NCBI GenBank assembly: GCA_003116975.1
Contig: BGKB01000058.1
Location: 186,001 to 250,000 of the forward strand
Length of the DNA: 64,000 nt
Reading direction: 5' to 3'
Source: Aurantiochytrium sp. KH105
Lineage: Eukaryota; Sar; Bigyra; Thraustochytrida; Thraustochytriidae
Below, piece by piece: positions 9,945 to 21,816 of the stretch. The notes beneath the pieces were generated by a model that ran no database searches, was not told where the DNA came from, and saw only the letters and a program-made list of their open reading frames with translations. The translations under genes were made by a program, and so were the position numbers. Position 1 is the first letter of the stretch. Each line of letters opens with the position of its first letter.

Positions 9945-11254
9945 GGTCTTGATACGTATTTACTCTTCTGCACAGATCGTGAGAGTTCGAGATTTGCTGA
10001 AGTGCAGCAGGTAAAGTGTTGACTTCGTGTTGACCTGGTTTGTCCCAGTGCATGGTGATCAACCTTCCCTTTTGGCACGGAACTGCTGACGGTTTCTTTT
10101 CTGTGGATGTTGTTTTGTCCCATTTGATCTGGGATTGGCAATTTGCTGAGAACAGAGAGGCAAATGAAATGATGGACAGTGGCGCGTACTACCGTTGGAC
10201 CTCATTCCAATGATTGCGAAAAGAGGGAAACGTAATGTTGCAGCTGCGGCGGGTGCTACCGTTGGACCTCATCCCAATGATTGCAGGGAGCGACTCTCCA
10301 AGAAGCCGAGCAGTTAGCTTCCCATGACAAGGTCCTGTGGCGGATGTTTAAAAGTCCGTTTGATCCTTGGGAAACCCTGACTGACAGTCCGGGCCGAACC
10401 GGGCCGGATCCGTTTCGAACAAGGACCGTTCGTCCGGGGCAACCTTTTGGTAGCAAGTTTCCGCCTCAGAAGAAAACGGTTACTCGAGGCGCGAGAACCC
10501 CCTTTTTGTTACTGCGAGCTCGATAACGCCTTGCAAGAAGACAGAAGCTCTCGAGTTTCGCTCCTCCACGGTGTTCTTGCGTGCCATCGTCCATGGCGTG
10601 TGAATAAGGCAAACGTAATTCTTAGTCGGCAGACGAAAGTAGGCCTAACTGTAAAGCTAGTTTGCCTGACCCTTGCTGGCTGGTGAGGCTCATGCAGTCA
10701 ACGCACTGCAGTCAGCGCACATTGTATATGCCGGCCCCAAATGGTAGTAGCCACGGTCACAGCCACGCTCACGGTCGAGGTCACGGTCACGGCGTCTTTC
10801 TGTGGCTAGGCCTGGTTCCCTTCTCTGCTGCACAGCCCGTAAAAAGGCTTTGTCCGTGCTAGCCCTCGCCGGCCGAATGCATGAACAGTGCGGAACACCA
10901 GTTTCGATTTGTCGAGCCCCGAGGCGATCTCCTTCGCTCGCTCGCCGGGCCCGACTCGGCGTCCAGGGCGCGGCGGCATCGCGCGCGGCTGCCTCCCTCG
11001 ATCGAGCGCTTGCGCGTCGCTCGCTCTTCTCTCCGTGCGCGCGAGTCGCGCGTGGGCGACGAGGCTTTGCAAGCCAACGACGGTTCATCGGCGAGGAGCA
11101 GCAGCAGCAGCTGCTGCTGCAGCGGAGCTCGCCGCGCGGGCAGACAAAGGGGGAGACGTGACAGACCGCTGCTGACGTGTTGCTGACGCGAAGTCATTGA
11201 CATCTGCCTTGTCGGCGGCGCGGCCGTGCGATCACTCGCGTATTTCGGAACGAG
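9945..11254. other. Intergenic region between divergent vWA and UBX genes
   Basis: Holds a 29-bp near-identical direct repeat (10,189-10,217 and 10,256-10,284, 67 bp apart), a TAGGCCTA palindrome (10,640-10,647), a ggtcac-type hexamer stretch near 10,745-10,795, and a (CAG)n/(CTG)n inverted repeat at about 11,097-11,123 that could fold into a hairpin in the UBX gene's leader. Several GC-rich open frames overlap here on both strands; none looks coding. Confidence 0.5.
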
Positions 11255-12850
11255 ATGGCGTCCGAAAAGGATGAGATCCTAAACAGATTCCAGGCCATGA
11301 CCGGGACCGAAACAGCCTTTGCGCTCTCGTTCCTCGAGGCCAATGACTGGAAACTCCAAGAGGCCGTCGAGGTTTTCCTGGACGGAGGCGGCGCTGGCGG
11401 CGGTGCGGCAGCTTCAGGCGCAGGCGCAGCATCCTCTTCCTCTTCTTTTACGTCTCATGGAGCATCTGGTGGAAATGCCTCTAACATCGACGATGACCTT
11501 GTGAATCGCATCATGCAGCAGCAAGGGGTCGACAAATTGACGGCTCAGGCCATTGCACAAGCAGGGGGAGGCTCTGATGGCGCCACTGGAGATGACGAGG
11601 TACGTGCTCCGATCGCGCGGACCACGGGGCGCCTTTTTGACCAAGGCCACGATCCTAGCTTTCTCTTTGGCTTCGGAGGCCACGGAAACGACGCAACGAG
11701 CCGGTCGAATCACGTCGCGTTCCGCAACTTTGAGCACGAGGCTCGGCAACAGGAAGCACGCGCTCGCGACGAGCGAGCTCAGCGGGCCGCCCAAGGTCTC
11801 GGCACTTCGGCTCCTACCTCGGCGCCAAACACAAATCCTCGAGACATGCCGAGTGCCAACCGCGGAGTGGAGGAGAATGCCAATTACCATTATAGTAACG
11901 ACGATGACGACGATGATGGGGATAGCTACATGCGCGAGGGCGATCGGAATCTCCAGTCCATCTTTGAGCCACCACGCGACATCATGTTTTCAGGCTCCTT
12001 TGAAGAAGCTCGCGATAAGGCCCGCTCTGAGAAGCGCTGGTTGCTCGTGAACATTCAGCATGACGACGAGTTCTTCTCTTACGTCTTGAACCGGGATCTG
12101 TGGCAAGCGGACATGATCAAGGATGTGCTTCGGTCCTCGTTCATCTTCTTTCAGCGCGAACACAAGGATGCTGCGGCGCAGAATTATGTGCGTCTGTATA
12201 AGCCAACTACGTTTCCTCATGTGGGAATCGTGGACGCACGTACGGGCGAACTTGTTGCAACGCTCGAGCTCAAGTCTCGCGCCACGGAAAAGGACCCCAA
12301 TGACCTTCAGGCCCTCTTTCTCGAGAAAGTTAGTACATTTATGGAGACCCACTCCATGGCGCCCGTCAAATCGACGACACCGCCTCCTCCTTCTTTTTCT
12401 TCTGCGTCTACTTCTGCTCCCGCGATTGCTCCTGCTGCCGCGCCAACGCCTGCGCCTGCGCCCTCTGTGGCCACGCCAGCAGCAGCTGACACCGTTGAGG
12501 GCACGGGTCCTGGAGGCCGAAGCACTGGAGAAGCAACTGGCGCAACTGGCAACGCTCAAGATCAAAGCATCTCCTACGAAGACCTCGAAGATGAGCCTGC
12601 GGCAGGGCAGGAAGGGGTGACTCAGGTTCGCGTGCGCCTTTTTGATGGCAAGATGGTGAATCGCTCGTTTTTGCAAACGCAAAAGATCTCGCAGCTCTTT
12701 GCACTCGTGCACTCGCTTGAGCCCGGCACATCGACGCGGCGCTTCGACATCATTGGCGGTTATCCACCCACATCACTTTTGGATAAGCAAGATGAGACTT
12801 TGGCTGATAATGGCCTTATGCGAGCAAATTTAAAGGTTAAATGGATGTGA
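11255..12850 (+). CDS. UBA-UAS-UBX domain protein (UBXN7/Ubx5-like p97/Cdc48 cofactor)
   Basis: 531 aa, single exon. Residues 5-45 form a UBA-like helix bundle (ILNRFQAMTGTETAFALSFL, ending in LQEAVEVFLDGG). Residues about 115-130 (DEVRAPIARTTGRLFD) match the linker element found before the UAS domain of UBXN7 relatives. An acidic run DDDDDDGD precedes the UAS thioredoxin-like domain at about 246-366 (KRWLLVNIQHDDEFFSYVLNRD, FIFFQREHKDAAAQNYVRLY, FPHVGIVDARTGELV). A Pro/Ala-rich linker leads to a C-terminal UBX domain at about 453-531 (VRVRLFDGKMVNRSF, FDIIGGYPPTSLLD). Family members bind ubiquitylated clients through UBA and Cdc48/p97 through UBX. It is convergent with gamma-tubulin, 272 bp between stops. 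Confidence 0.9.
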   Translation: MASEKDEILNRFQAMTGTETAFALSFLEANDWKLQEAVEVFLDGGGAGGGAAASGAGAASSSSSFTSHGASGGNASNIDDDLVNRIMQQQGVDKLTAQAIAQAGGGSDGATGDDEVRAPIARTTGRLFDQGHDPSFLFGFGGHGNDATSRSNHVAFRNFEHEARQQEARARDERAQRAAQGLGTSAPTSAPNTNPRDMPSANRGVEENANYHYSNDDDDDDGDSYMREGDRNLQSIFEPPRDIMFSGSFEEARDKARSEKRWLLVNIQHDDEFFSYVLNRDLWQADMIKDVLRSSFIFFQREHKDAAAQNYVRLYKPTTFPHVGIVDARTGELVATLELKSRATEKDPNDLQALFLEKVSTFMETHSMAPVKSTTPPPPSFSSASTSAPAIAPAAAPTPAPAPSVATPAAADTVEGTGPGGRSTGEATGATGNAQDQSISYEDLEDEPAAGQEGVTQVRVRLFDGKMVNRSFLQTQKISQLFALVHSLEPGTSTRRFDIIGGYPPTSLLDKQDETLADNGLMRANLKVKWM

Positions 12851-13122
12851 AACGTACCATGAGATTGTCGAGACATTTGTTTTGTTTTTGCAGCACCACG
12901 ATGGTACGTACGACCAAAGTATGCAATGATTTTTTGCACACGTCCAAAAGAGCAATGAGGCAAGTCCAACGATAAAAACATGGAAACCGTTCTGACCAGC
13001 AAAAGGTGCATTGTCTGTGGCAAGTCAAGGCAAGGAAGCCAACAACCAAGAGAAAGGAGGAAACAAGAAAAGCATTTTCTTCTCAAAAAGAAAAAAACAA
13101 CATGCTCTTATTTTAATTTCAT

Positions 13123-14692
13123 TCAGAGCGCTCCGACCAGGCCCTGATTCTTTGCCTCGGCGTCTTGCGGGGCCGTGAGGCCATGTTGCTGGGCGACGGG
13201 GTCCTGGCCCCAGTTCACATAGTCTGGGGACTCGCTGGCGTGGTACTCCTCGGCCAAGCTCGAGACGATCTCGCGCGCGCTGTCGAACTCTTCGAGCGTG
13301 TCCGCAAACATGGGCTGCTGGCGGTAATTCTCGAGAAAGGCGTTGCGCTTGCGAAGACGGTCATAGGAGCGAATGGCTCGGCTAAAGAGTTCCTTCATGC
13401 AGGTGTGATTGGCGAGCATCATACCAGAGACCTTGTTCTGCGTTTCCACATACGGTGACTTGCGCGAAAGCGCGACTTGAATTGAGGCCGGGCCCCAGGG
13501 GATAAAGTTTACAAGTTTGCGCTCGCGAATGCGCTGCAGGGATTTGTGCACCTGACTGGGGTCGTCAATGTCACCCTGGATAATGTTGAGAATGGAAATG
13601 TAGCATCCGCGACGCGTCGAAGCCGAGACCATCGAGTTCTTGGCTTGCAGCAAGCGCCGCATCACGTCCAGCACCGTCGTCTTGCGGACGGCACTCGTCT
13701 GCGACTGCAGGGTCAGCGGGGTGTACCCGCACATGAGAAAGTGGCAACGCGGGGTGGGAATCAGAGAGGCCACCAACCCAATCAGGTCATTGTTCATGTA
13801 CCCTGGGTATCGCAGCGTCGTTGTGCTTGCAGCCATGACGGTACTCACCAACGAGTTAAGTTGCGAAACGCTTGGGTTGCTGATCCGGAGACGCTCCGTG
13901 GCAATGCGATTGAGAGCCGTGTTGTCAAGCACCACAACGCAGTCCGCATTGAGCGCTAGACGCTTGAGCGAGAGAAGCGAGTTATAAGGCTGAACGACAA
14001 CATCGCTCGTGCCGACACCCACACCCGATGACTCGCCGTGCGACTGGTTTGGGAATACCGAGTACGTCTGGATGAGCTTTTTGGGAAAGTGATCGTTGAG
14101 CTTCTCCAAGAGGTACGATCCCATGCCGGACCCAGTACCACCAGCGATTGAATGACAAAGCACGAAGCCCTCTAGACTCTCGCTACCATCGGCCTCGCGA
14201 TCAATCATATCCATGAGTTCCTCGTGCAACTTTTCGCCCTGCGCGTGGCCTGAGGCCCAGTTGTTGCCTGCACCGCCTCCATCCTTGGACACGAAAATGT
14301 TTTCGGAATTGAAGAGGTGCCGATACGGCGAGTTCATGATGCCGTTGATGACACGGGGCTCCAAGTCCATGAGAATGGCGCGCGGGATGTAATGTTCGTC
14401 ATCAGCTTGATAAAAGAAGACGTCTTTTCGGTCGGTTCCGTTGAGCGCATACGGTTGCAGGACGCCATCGGGCGAGATACCGTGCTCCGCGCTAATCTGT
14501 TTCCAGAACTCGCTCGCGACTGCGCGTCGAAGCATAAACACACCAAACAAAAGACAGTGAAGGGCGTAACGTTAGTCTCGCTCTTGCTCCATGGGACGCC
14601 CGCACGCTTACCGCTTCCGATTCCCCGTCTGCGCCGCACTTACTCTGGTTGCCGCACTGCCCGACCTGCAGCGTGATGATTTCACGGGGCAT
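13123..14692 (-). CDS. Gamma-tubulin (two exons)
   Basis: Exon 1 is 14,692-14,644 and encodes [16 protein letters not shown] plus one base. A 124-bp GT-AG intron (14,643-14,520; GTAAGT donor, CGCAG acceptor) follows, and exon 2 is 14,519-13,123. Splicing gives [20 protein letters not shown], the conserved gamma-tubulin N-terminus, and 481 aa in total. The tubulin GTP-binding signature appears as [10 protein letters not shown], and gamma-specific features include [10 protein letters not shown] and [21 protein letters not shown]. Gamma-tubulin nucleates microtubules from the gamma-tubulin complex at spindle poles and basal bodies. The C-terminal tail is somewhat longer than usual. The open frame alone would suggest a false start in the intron at 14,550, so the spliced model should be preferred. 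Confidence 0.96.
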
Positions 14693-15142
14693 CTTTTTCT
14701 TCTTGGCTTGCTGCGCCGCTGGCGCTCGCTACTCCGGACAGGCACGAGCGCGAGCCCGACGACCGTTGATACGCAGATCTATCCCGCTGTCGTGGCGGTC
14801 GCCGTCTGTCCCGGCTGGTGCGCGGGCGAGGGCGCGCGCGCGCGCGCGTGCGGTCGAAAGAAAGATAGTCGGCTGATCTGGGTCTGGTGCGCTCACCATT
14901 AACGGCGACGGTTAGACGCCAATTGAGGAGGGAGGGGGCTTTATGGACATTCGCGACGGAGAGAGAACAGGCTCGACAGGGACAAACTGTAAATCCAATC
15001 CAAGTGCGAAACGCGCAAGCGAGCGAGCCTCCGGTTCGGGTTAGGACAAGTCATGGTTTTTCTGAAAATCGGGGTGACTCGGTGTTGAAATTGATTGTTG
15101 ATAATCTCTTGGTGATGTAATCATGAACTCGGGAAGAATGTC
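14693..15142. other. Intergenic region between gamma-tubulin 5' end and LRR gene 3' end
   Basis: Presumed promoter of gamma-tubulin. It includes a (GC)n run gcgcgcgcgcgc near 14,830-14,850. No gene seen. Confidence 0.4.
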
Positions 15143-18100
15143 TCAGGCACTGGCAACAACAGCGTCTTTGGCGTTCTCGTCGGCCTCGGTCATAGCCGCG
15201 TTACGGCGGCGACGAATGCCGACAGCGGCAAAGTCGGAGACGGCCACAAATGCACCAGCCATAGGACCCACAAAAAGCGCCAGCGGCACAACCGGCAACT
15301 CGCTGACGCCGCCGGCGACTCGCTTGTGTTGCTCACCTGGAGCGTCGCAGACTTGGTCACAACCTGCAGAGATTGCGTCGAGTTCGACTCAAGCGCACGC
15401 CGCTCCCCAGCCGAGGACGTCCAGGACGGCGTCGAGCACGTGTCGACCACAGCCGTCACCGTGATCTCCATGGTCGACGTCGTCTCGGTAAACTCGCCAA
15501 AGACCCATTCGTTGGGCGTGAAGATGAAGCTGTCCGCGTTGCGCGTCGAAATACTTTGGCACCCTTGGTGGCCCTTATCATCGACCGCAAAGATGGCATC
15601 ATTCGCAATCGTGAATGCGTTCGAGTTCTCCGCGTAGAACGGTGCGCACGTGTTGTCAGAGCTGCCGGCAGCTTCAAAGCGGCAAAAGTGTCCGTCCTCG
15701 TACCACGGCGTTTGCACCAGCTGCATCCCGTCCACCTTGTCCTCGACCGCAAAGTTGCGCCGGTACAGACCGTTCGCCATCGAGACCTCGACGTTCACCA
15801 CACGCAGCGTCACGGACCCCGTCGGCGGGATGTTCGAGAAAGCGATAGTCGCTGTGATGGGGTTGTTGAGATTCGCGCCATCGATGGTGAGGTCCACGGG
15901 GTAGGTGCCGGTGACGTCCGTCTGCGCAGCAGGAACCGGGCAGTCTGATGTAAAGACCTTGTCGTTGACGATGGTTGGGTCCTTGAGTGAGCCCGTCTCG
16001 GCAAAGTCAGCGTACGTGAAGGTGGCCTGGACGTCGAGTGCGCTCAGATAGTTGAAGCTGCACGATGTTGTTTCTGCGCTGACCTCGCGGGCCATGGGCA
16101 GACACTCGATGCTCGTCAGCTCGACGATGCATTCGTGAGTGCCATTGATCGCAGTCTCGTCGGTACACGAAAAGTCGCCAGGTTCGAGCAGAACGTCGCC
16201 CATGGTGGGGTTGGCAAGAATGGTCATCTCCGTTGGCTCAATAGAAGTGACGAGACGGATGATGTACTTGGTCTTGCCCATGGCCACAACGCGGTCGCTG
16301 CACGGCTCGAAAGAGTAGTCGGCAATCTTCATGACGAGCTGATTGACGTTGGACGTGGGCTCGACGCCATTGTCGAGACGAGCGTAAAAATCTATCGTGG
16401 CCTGGTCGTCAGCGAGGCTGGGCTTGGTATCGATGTCGAGGTCGCACTCAGCTGGCAAGGTCAAACTGAGGAACAGCTCGACGTGGTAGACGATCTCACT
16501 GCCAGACTCGGAGAGCTTATTCGGGTCTGTGACACATGTGTTCAGGCGCTGCCCGAGCTCGGCCAAGGGGATGCTGGCGTTGTACTTAAAGGTCTCTGAC
16601 ACCGAGAGAGTCTTTGTGCACGCTGCATCGCTGGCATCGCCGAGCTTGAGCGTCACCGTCGGAGGATAGGGGCAGCTCTCCGAGGTGAAGGTGTTGCGAC
16701 GAAGCTCAACATAGGTGTAGTACCCGTCGGTAGCTTCTGTGTCGTCGGCGGTGTAGAACACGTCAACAAGAAAGTATGGCTGGTCTCGCTCATCAATCGT
16801 GAGGATGTGCACCGGGTATGGGTAGACTTGGACGGAATCAGAGGCCATGCTGAGGTCTTTGAGAAAGTAGACGAACTCGAGATCATCCACCTGGTACTCG
16901 TCAGCATTCTGAAAGGTCTCATTGAGATTGACGATACAGCCGGCGGAGTCATCATCGGCAGCGGTGAGGGTGATCAGCTTAGGCTCGATGGCCTCGCTGC
17001 GCGAGCGGAGCACAGCTATGGATTGCGTGCAGTTGAGCGCTGCAAACGATGCGTACGTGTCAGCATTTACAGGCACGAAGCGCATATGGGTGAGGTCGAC
17101 ATCGGCCAGATCATCGACAACGATCTTGTCCCAAAGCTCGCCATTTTCGTCCGGGCCCAGCCGATCAGCGTCCGCAAGGGTCTCGAAAACGAAGCTGGAA
17201 CTGTTGGGGAATTCGAAGAGCTCGGCCTCGCAACAATCCGTGCAGTGGCAAAAGGTGAGAGAGATGGTACACTCGGCATAAATCGGGTCATCAGCTTCGA
17301 TTTCAACTGCAGGATCAAAATCGGGCAGGGCGTCTGAGCCACAAAGTGAGTTCTCTTTGACATTGAGAGAAGTGAGTGATGGAAGAGACGCAAGAGCAGC
17401 CGGGATAGAGATGAGCTTGTTGCCAGAAACATTTAAGCTGACGAGATTCTCGAGGGTTAAAAGAGTGTCACCGGGTAGGTCGAAGAGCTCACTATCGATG
17501 AAGTCAAGGGCTGTAAGCGAGCTAGGCAGTGATGAAGGGAAGGCCGGCTGGCCAATGCACTCGAGACGCAGCGTGTCAGAGGGGATGTCATTTGGGTCGC
17601 ACGCCGTGTCGTCACAGTTGCACTCGTTAATCTCTGTTGGCTCGGTCGTAAAGTTACACGAGTCGAATTCCCCAGTTCCTTCATACGGTCTGCGTGACCC
17701 GGTGAGGGAGGCAGGAAGAACTGGCTGCGGCCCGCAGAGAGGAACGTTATCAATGTCCCTGTGCATCGAAATCGTGTGAGCTTTCTTGCACCGCTAATTT
17801 CTCGCGAAGAACTTACAAGTAGGTCAGACTTGTCATGTTAGTGATCGCTTGAGGAAGCTTTGAAAGATCTGTGTCTGCGATGTCCCTGTTCGATTAAAAT
17901 TGTGAGTACGTTGATCACTGACTCCAATGAGCGAGTGTGTTAAACGTACAGTAAACGGATCTGTGTGATTGCGGAGAGACTTTCGGGAAGAGATGTGAGA
18001 GGGTTGACATATAGGTGTCTATAACAAGAATCAAAATGTTAGTTCCGTTTCAGCGGTTTGTCGCGTTAGAGTTTATGCCATATCTTCCTCGACGAATAAT

Positions 18101-21100
18101 AAGGAAGAAAGTCACTTAGACGCTTCACGTACACGTATTCTAGCTTGGTCAAAGCCCCAATCGAAGAGGGCAATTCCATGAGATTGTTGTTGTAGATGTT
18201 TCTGCAGTAAAGGTTTTGGAAAAAGCGAACGTTAGTGGCAACTCTTTTAGGTCTCGCTGACCATTCGACGAGAACATCTGACTTACAGGGAAGTAAGCTC
18301 GGAAAGCCCAGAAATGCTCTCGGGGAGGGACGTGAGCATGTTGGAATGTGAGTAGCTGTTGTGTGTGTGCTTGCGTTCGTGAGTGTGCTTGTACATTTCT
18401 TGCAGACAAAGAGCACGTCCAGCTCCGGTCACTTTCACGTACAAGACACGCAGCTCGGTCAAAGCCCCAATCGAGGAAGGCAATTCCGTGAGCTCGTTTT
18501 GGTCGACATATCTGCAACAGGGTATTTATTTCTCAAGCAGCGAAAGTTAGTAGCAACTCTTTCAGGTCACGTCCACCATTTGATGATGTTGTTTGGCTTA
18601 CAGGTGGATAAGCTCGGAAAGTCCCGAAATACTCTCAGGGAGGGACGTGAGCTGGTTGACGTTGATATGTCTGTTTTTGTTCGCGTTAAAAAAAGAAGAG
18701 TAAGTGTCATCTTTCCGATATTCTAGAAGCACAGCAAGCTTTGTCCACGTTCACGTACAATCTTGTCAGATGGGTCAAAGCCCCAACCGAGGAAGGCAAT
18801 TCCGTGAGCTCGTTTCCGCCGACATATCTGCAACAACAAAGTATTTATTTCTCAAGCAGCGAAAGTTAGTAGCAACTCTTTCAGGTCACGTCAACTATTC
18901 AATGAGATCATCTGACTTACAGATCGGCAAGTTTAGAAAGCCTCGAAATACTCTCGGGGAGGGACGTGAGCTGGTTGCCGCCAATTTGTCTGTTTTTGTT
19001 CGCGTTTTTTAACACGGAGTCCACGAGAGAAATACATGATTTTGCGAAGGCCAATCGGCACCTAGACCCCTCCGGCTTTGATTTTTTTTTCGAATCGGTT
19101 GGTCGACCGTTCGCCCACCGGCGAGAAACGTCGATTGCCGCAGTCTTGGTCTGCAAAGTCAACTCGTTGCAAAGTTAGACCGCGGGCGCCCCGGGGCGCC
19201 CTATATAATATATGGGCAGGCGGGCGCGTGAAGGGCGGAGCAGAAGGGGGAGGGCGGCGCGCCTAACGGCGGGAGCAGACGGGGATCGCAGGGGTGCGGC
19301 GGGCTCGCGGTGCCGCCGCGGGTGTACGGGCCTTGCTGCCCAGGAAAACCTGTGAGAGGGCGCGCGGTCAAGGGTAGCCTGTGCGCGTGGTTCACGCACG
19401 GGCTTGCGCAGGAACAGGGCCATATGGAGGCAGCTGAAGAGGCGCCGCCGCCGGTTCTGCCGTGTGGATGATATGATGCGCAGCGACCAACCTGAGTACG
19501 AAGACGCGAGGGGTTTTGTCACCCCCATTGCAGACCGCAACCAGCCAGGCTGGGCGCACCGTCCCTCACACGGGAAGCTCTACGGCGAGAAGATCGACAT
19601 GGAGCCGTGGCGAGCAACTATCCGCGAGATCTTCGAGCGAGGTATCCGAGACCAAGGCGCCAAACAGTCCGCTTCACTTATTCTCGAGAGCTTGGNGAGA
19701 GTAAGTGTCATCTTTCCGATAATCTAGGAGCACAGCAAGCTTTGGCCACCTTCACGTACAATGCTTTGAGCTTGGTCAAAGCCCCAATCCAAGAGGGTAA
19801 TTTCGTGAGCTTGTTCCTGACGACACCTCTGCAATAGGTATTTCTCAAGCAGCGAAAGTTAGCAGCAAGTCTCTCAGCTCACGTCCACCATTCGATGATC
19901 TTATCTGACTTACAGACCGGCAAGCTCGGATAGCCCGGAAATACTGTCGGGGAGAGACGTGAGCAGATTGAATGCTAAAGAGCTGTTGTACGCATGCTTG
20001 TGCTCGTGAGTTTGATTTCACTATTTTGGCAGTCAAAGATAATGGCCAGCTTTGGTCAATTTCACGTACAAGACAGTCAGCTTGGTCAGATTTCCAATCG
20101 AGGAAGGCAATCTCGTGAGCTTGTTGCGGGAGAGAGATCTGCAATAAGGTAGTTTTTGAAAGGCCGAATGTTAATGGGAACTCTCGTTGGTCACGTCAAC
20201 CATTCGATGGGATCATCTGACTTACAGGCTGGTAAGTTCGGAAAGTCCCGAAATGCTCTCAGGGATAGACGTGAGCTTATTTTGCCCTAGATCTCTGTTG
20301 TGCGCGTGATTGGATCTGTGAGTGTGCTTGAACTTCTCTCTTGCAGTCAAATTTTTATGATAGCAAATCAAGCTTTGGCCACTTTCACGTACAAGGCAGT
20401 CAGCATGGTCCAAGCCCCAATCGAGGAGGGCAATTCCATGAGATTGTTGTAGGTGACACTTCTGCAATTCAGTAAATTCCAAATAGCGAATGTTAGTCTT
20501 AAGTCTCTTTCTGTCTCGTCAAACATTCAATGATATCTTCTGACTAACAGCGTGGTAAGTTGGGTAAGTCCCGATATACTCTCGGGGAGGGAGGTAAGCT
20601 CGTTGTTCCAGGTTCCTCTGTTTGCTCGTGTTCAAGTGTAAGCGTCATCATCTCAAATTTCAGGAGCACGGCCAGCTTTGGCCACTTTCACGTACAAGTA
20701 AGTCAGCTTGGTCAAAGCCCCAATCGAAGAGGGTAATGCCGTGAGCTTGTTTTCGTCGACAACTCTGCAACAAGGTATTTCTCAAGCAGCGAAAGTTAGT
20801 ACCAACTCTTTCAGCTCATATCAACTATTCAATGATATCATCTGACTTACAGTGAGGTGAGTTCGGAGAGTCCCGAAATACTCTCGGGGAGGGACGTGAG
20901 CAGATTGAACGTTAGATCACTGTTGTACGCATGCTTGTACTCGTGAGTATGATTTCACGATTTCTTGCAGTCAAAGATTATGGCCAGCTTCGGCCACTTT
21001 TACGTACAAGTCAGTCAGCTTGGTCAAAGCCCCAATCGAAGTGGGCAATGCCGTGAGCTTGTTTTCGCCGACAACTCTGCAACAAGGTATTTTTCAAGCA

Positions 21101-21816
21101 GCGAAAGTTAGTACCAACTCTTTCAGCTCATATCAACTATTCAATGACATCATCTGACTTACAGTGAGGTGAGTTCGGAGAGTCCCGAAATACTCTCGGG
21201 GAGAGACGTGAGCTCATTGTATCCTAAAAACCTGTTGTACGCATGCTCGTGCTCGTGAGTTTGATTTCACTATTTTTGCAGTCAAAGATTATAGCCAGCT
21301 TCGGCCACTTTCACGTACAAGCCAGTCAGCTTGGTCAAATTTCCAATCGAGGAAGGCAACTCCGTGAGCCTGTTGTTATAGAGATCTCTGCAATGAGGTA
21401 GTTTTGTAAAAGGCGAATGTTAATGGCAACTTTTTTTAAGGTCACGCCATGTCGATGATCTTGATGCACGTACAGGGTCTCAAGATTTGTCAGCTGGTCG
21501 ACATATTCAGAGACAGCCGTCAGCTGATTGGACCTCAGATTGCTACAATTATAGATTGACTGGTCAGTATATCTTGGCAGAACTCTGCATCTAAAGACAC
21601 TTACAGGTACGTGAGCGAGGTCATGGTGGAAATGGCAGGTTCGAGATCCTCAGCGTAGGGGTCCCTGTCATCGGGAATACTGGAGGCGCAGTCAGCACTG
21701 GTCGAAGACCCGTCACAAGGTGAAGGGGTGCAGCTGCAACTTGCGCCATTCGTCAAGGCTGAGGCACAAAGAAGGAGCAGCAGGAGCAGCAAATGCCGAA
21801 GCATCATCGCAACCAC
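15143..21816 (-). CDS. LRR membrane protein A: signal peptide, 20 one-exon LRRs, large Cys-containing ectodomain, putative membrane anchor
   Basis: Exon 1 (21,816-21,605) encodes a signal peptide (MMLRHLLLLLLLLCASALTNG) and a Cys cap (SCSCTPSPCDGSS). Twenty 69-nt LRR exons follow, all bounded by phase-2 GT-AG introns: 21542-21474, 21387-21319, 21231-21163, 21076-21008, 20919-20851, 20764-20696, 20617-20549, 20461-20393, 20294-20226, 20138-20070, 19982-19914, 19828-19760, 18989-18921, 18827-18759, 18670-18602, 18511-18443, 18355-18287, 18201-18133, 18018-17950, 17885-17817. The last large exon starts at 17,758 (cap LCGPQPVLPASLTGS), carries about three more LRRs, then about 650 beta-rich residues with scattered Cys, unlike any domain I know. 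Read straight through it stops at 15,190. The tail homologous to protein B (LALFVGPMAGAFVAV, then RRRRNAA) lies in another frame ending at 15,143, reached by a 38-nt GTGAGC...GCGAG intron (15,336-15,299) or a frameshift. With that intron the model is 1,389 aa. Confidence 0.8.
17817..21542 (-). repeat. Exon-intron array of LRR gene A (period about 310 bp, two exons per unit)
   Basis: Two LRR exon types alternate. One type reads NKLTELPSSIGALTKL, the other NQLTSLPESISGLSEL. Successive same-type exon ends lie 303-323 bp apart, except across an inserted segment at about 19,006-19,696, where the step is about 1,000 bp. Introns are repeated along with the exons and recognisably alike. Confidence 0.9.
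19006..19696 (+). mobile_element. About 690-bp foreign segment inside an intron of LRR gene A, bordered by an ambiguous base
   Basis: Comparison with the equivalent intron near 18,690 shows extra DNA of about 690 bp between LRR exons 12 and 13. It contains an 18-bp perfect GC palindrome (19,184-19,201) followed at once by tatataatatat. A forward frame from an ATG at 19,473 reads MMRSDQPEYEDARGFVTPIA and later ATIREIFERGIRDQGAKQSA, open to the N at 19,696. The frame recalls a protein segment seen in protist transposon-associated genes and could be the upstream part of the kind found at 47,934-48,365; that link is tentative. With the N at its right border, misassembly is an alternative to insertion. 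Confidence 0.5.

Noticed and set aside
14492-14550. Gamma-tubulin start at 14,550 (MFGVFMLRR)
   Set aside because: This start lies inside the intron; the canonical [16 protein letters not shown] exon is just upstream with a good donor and acceptor.
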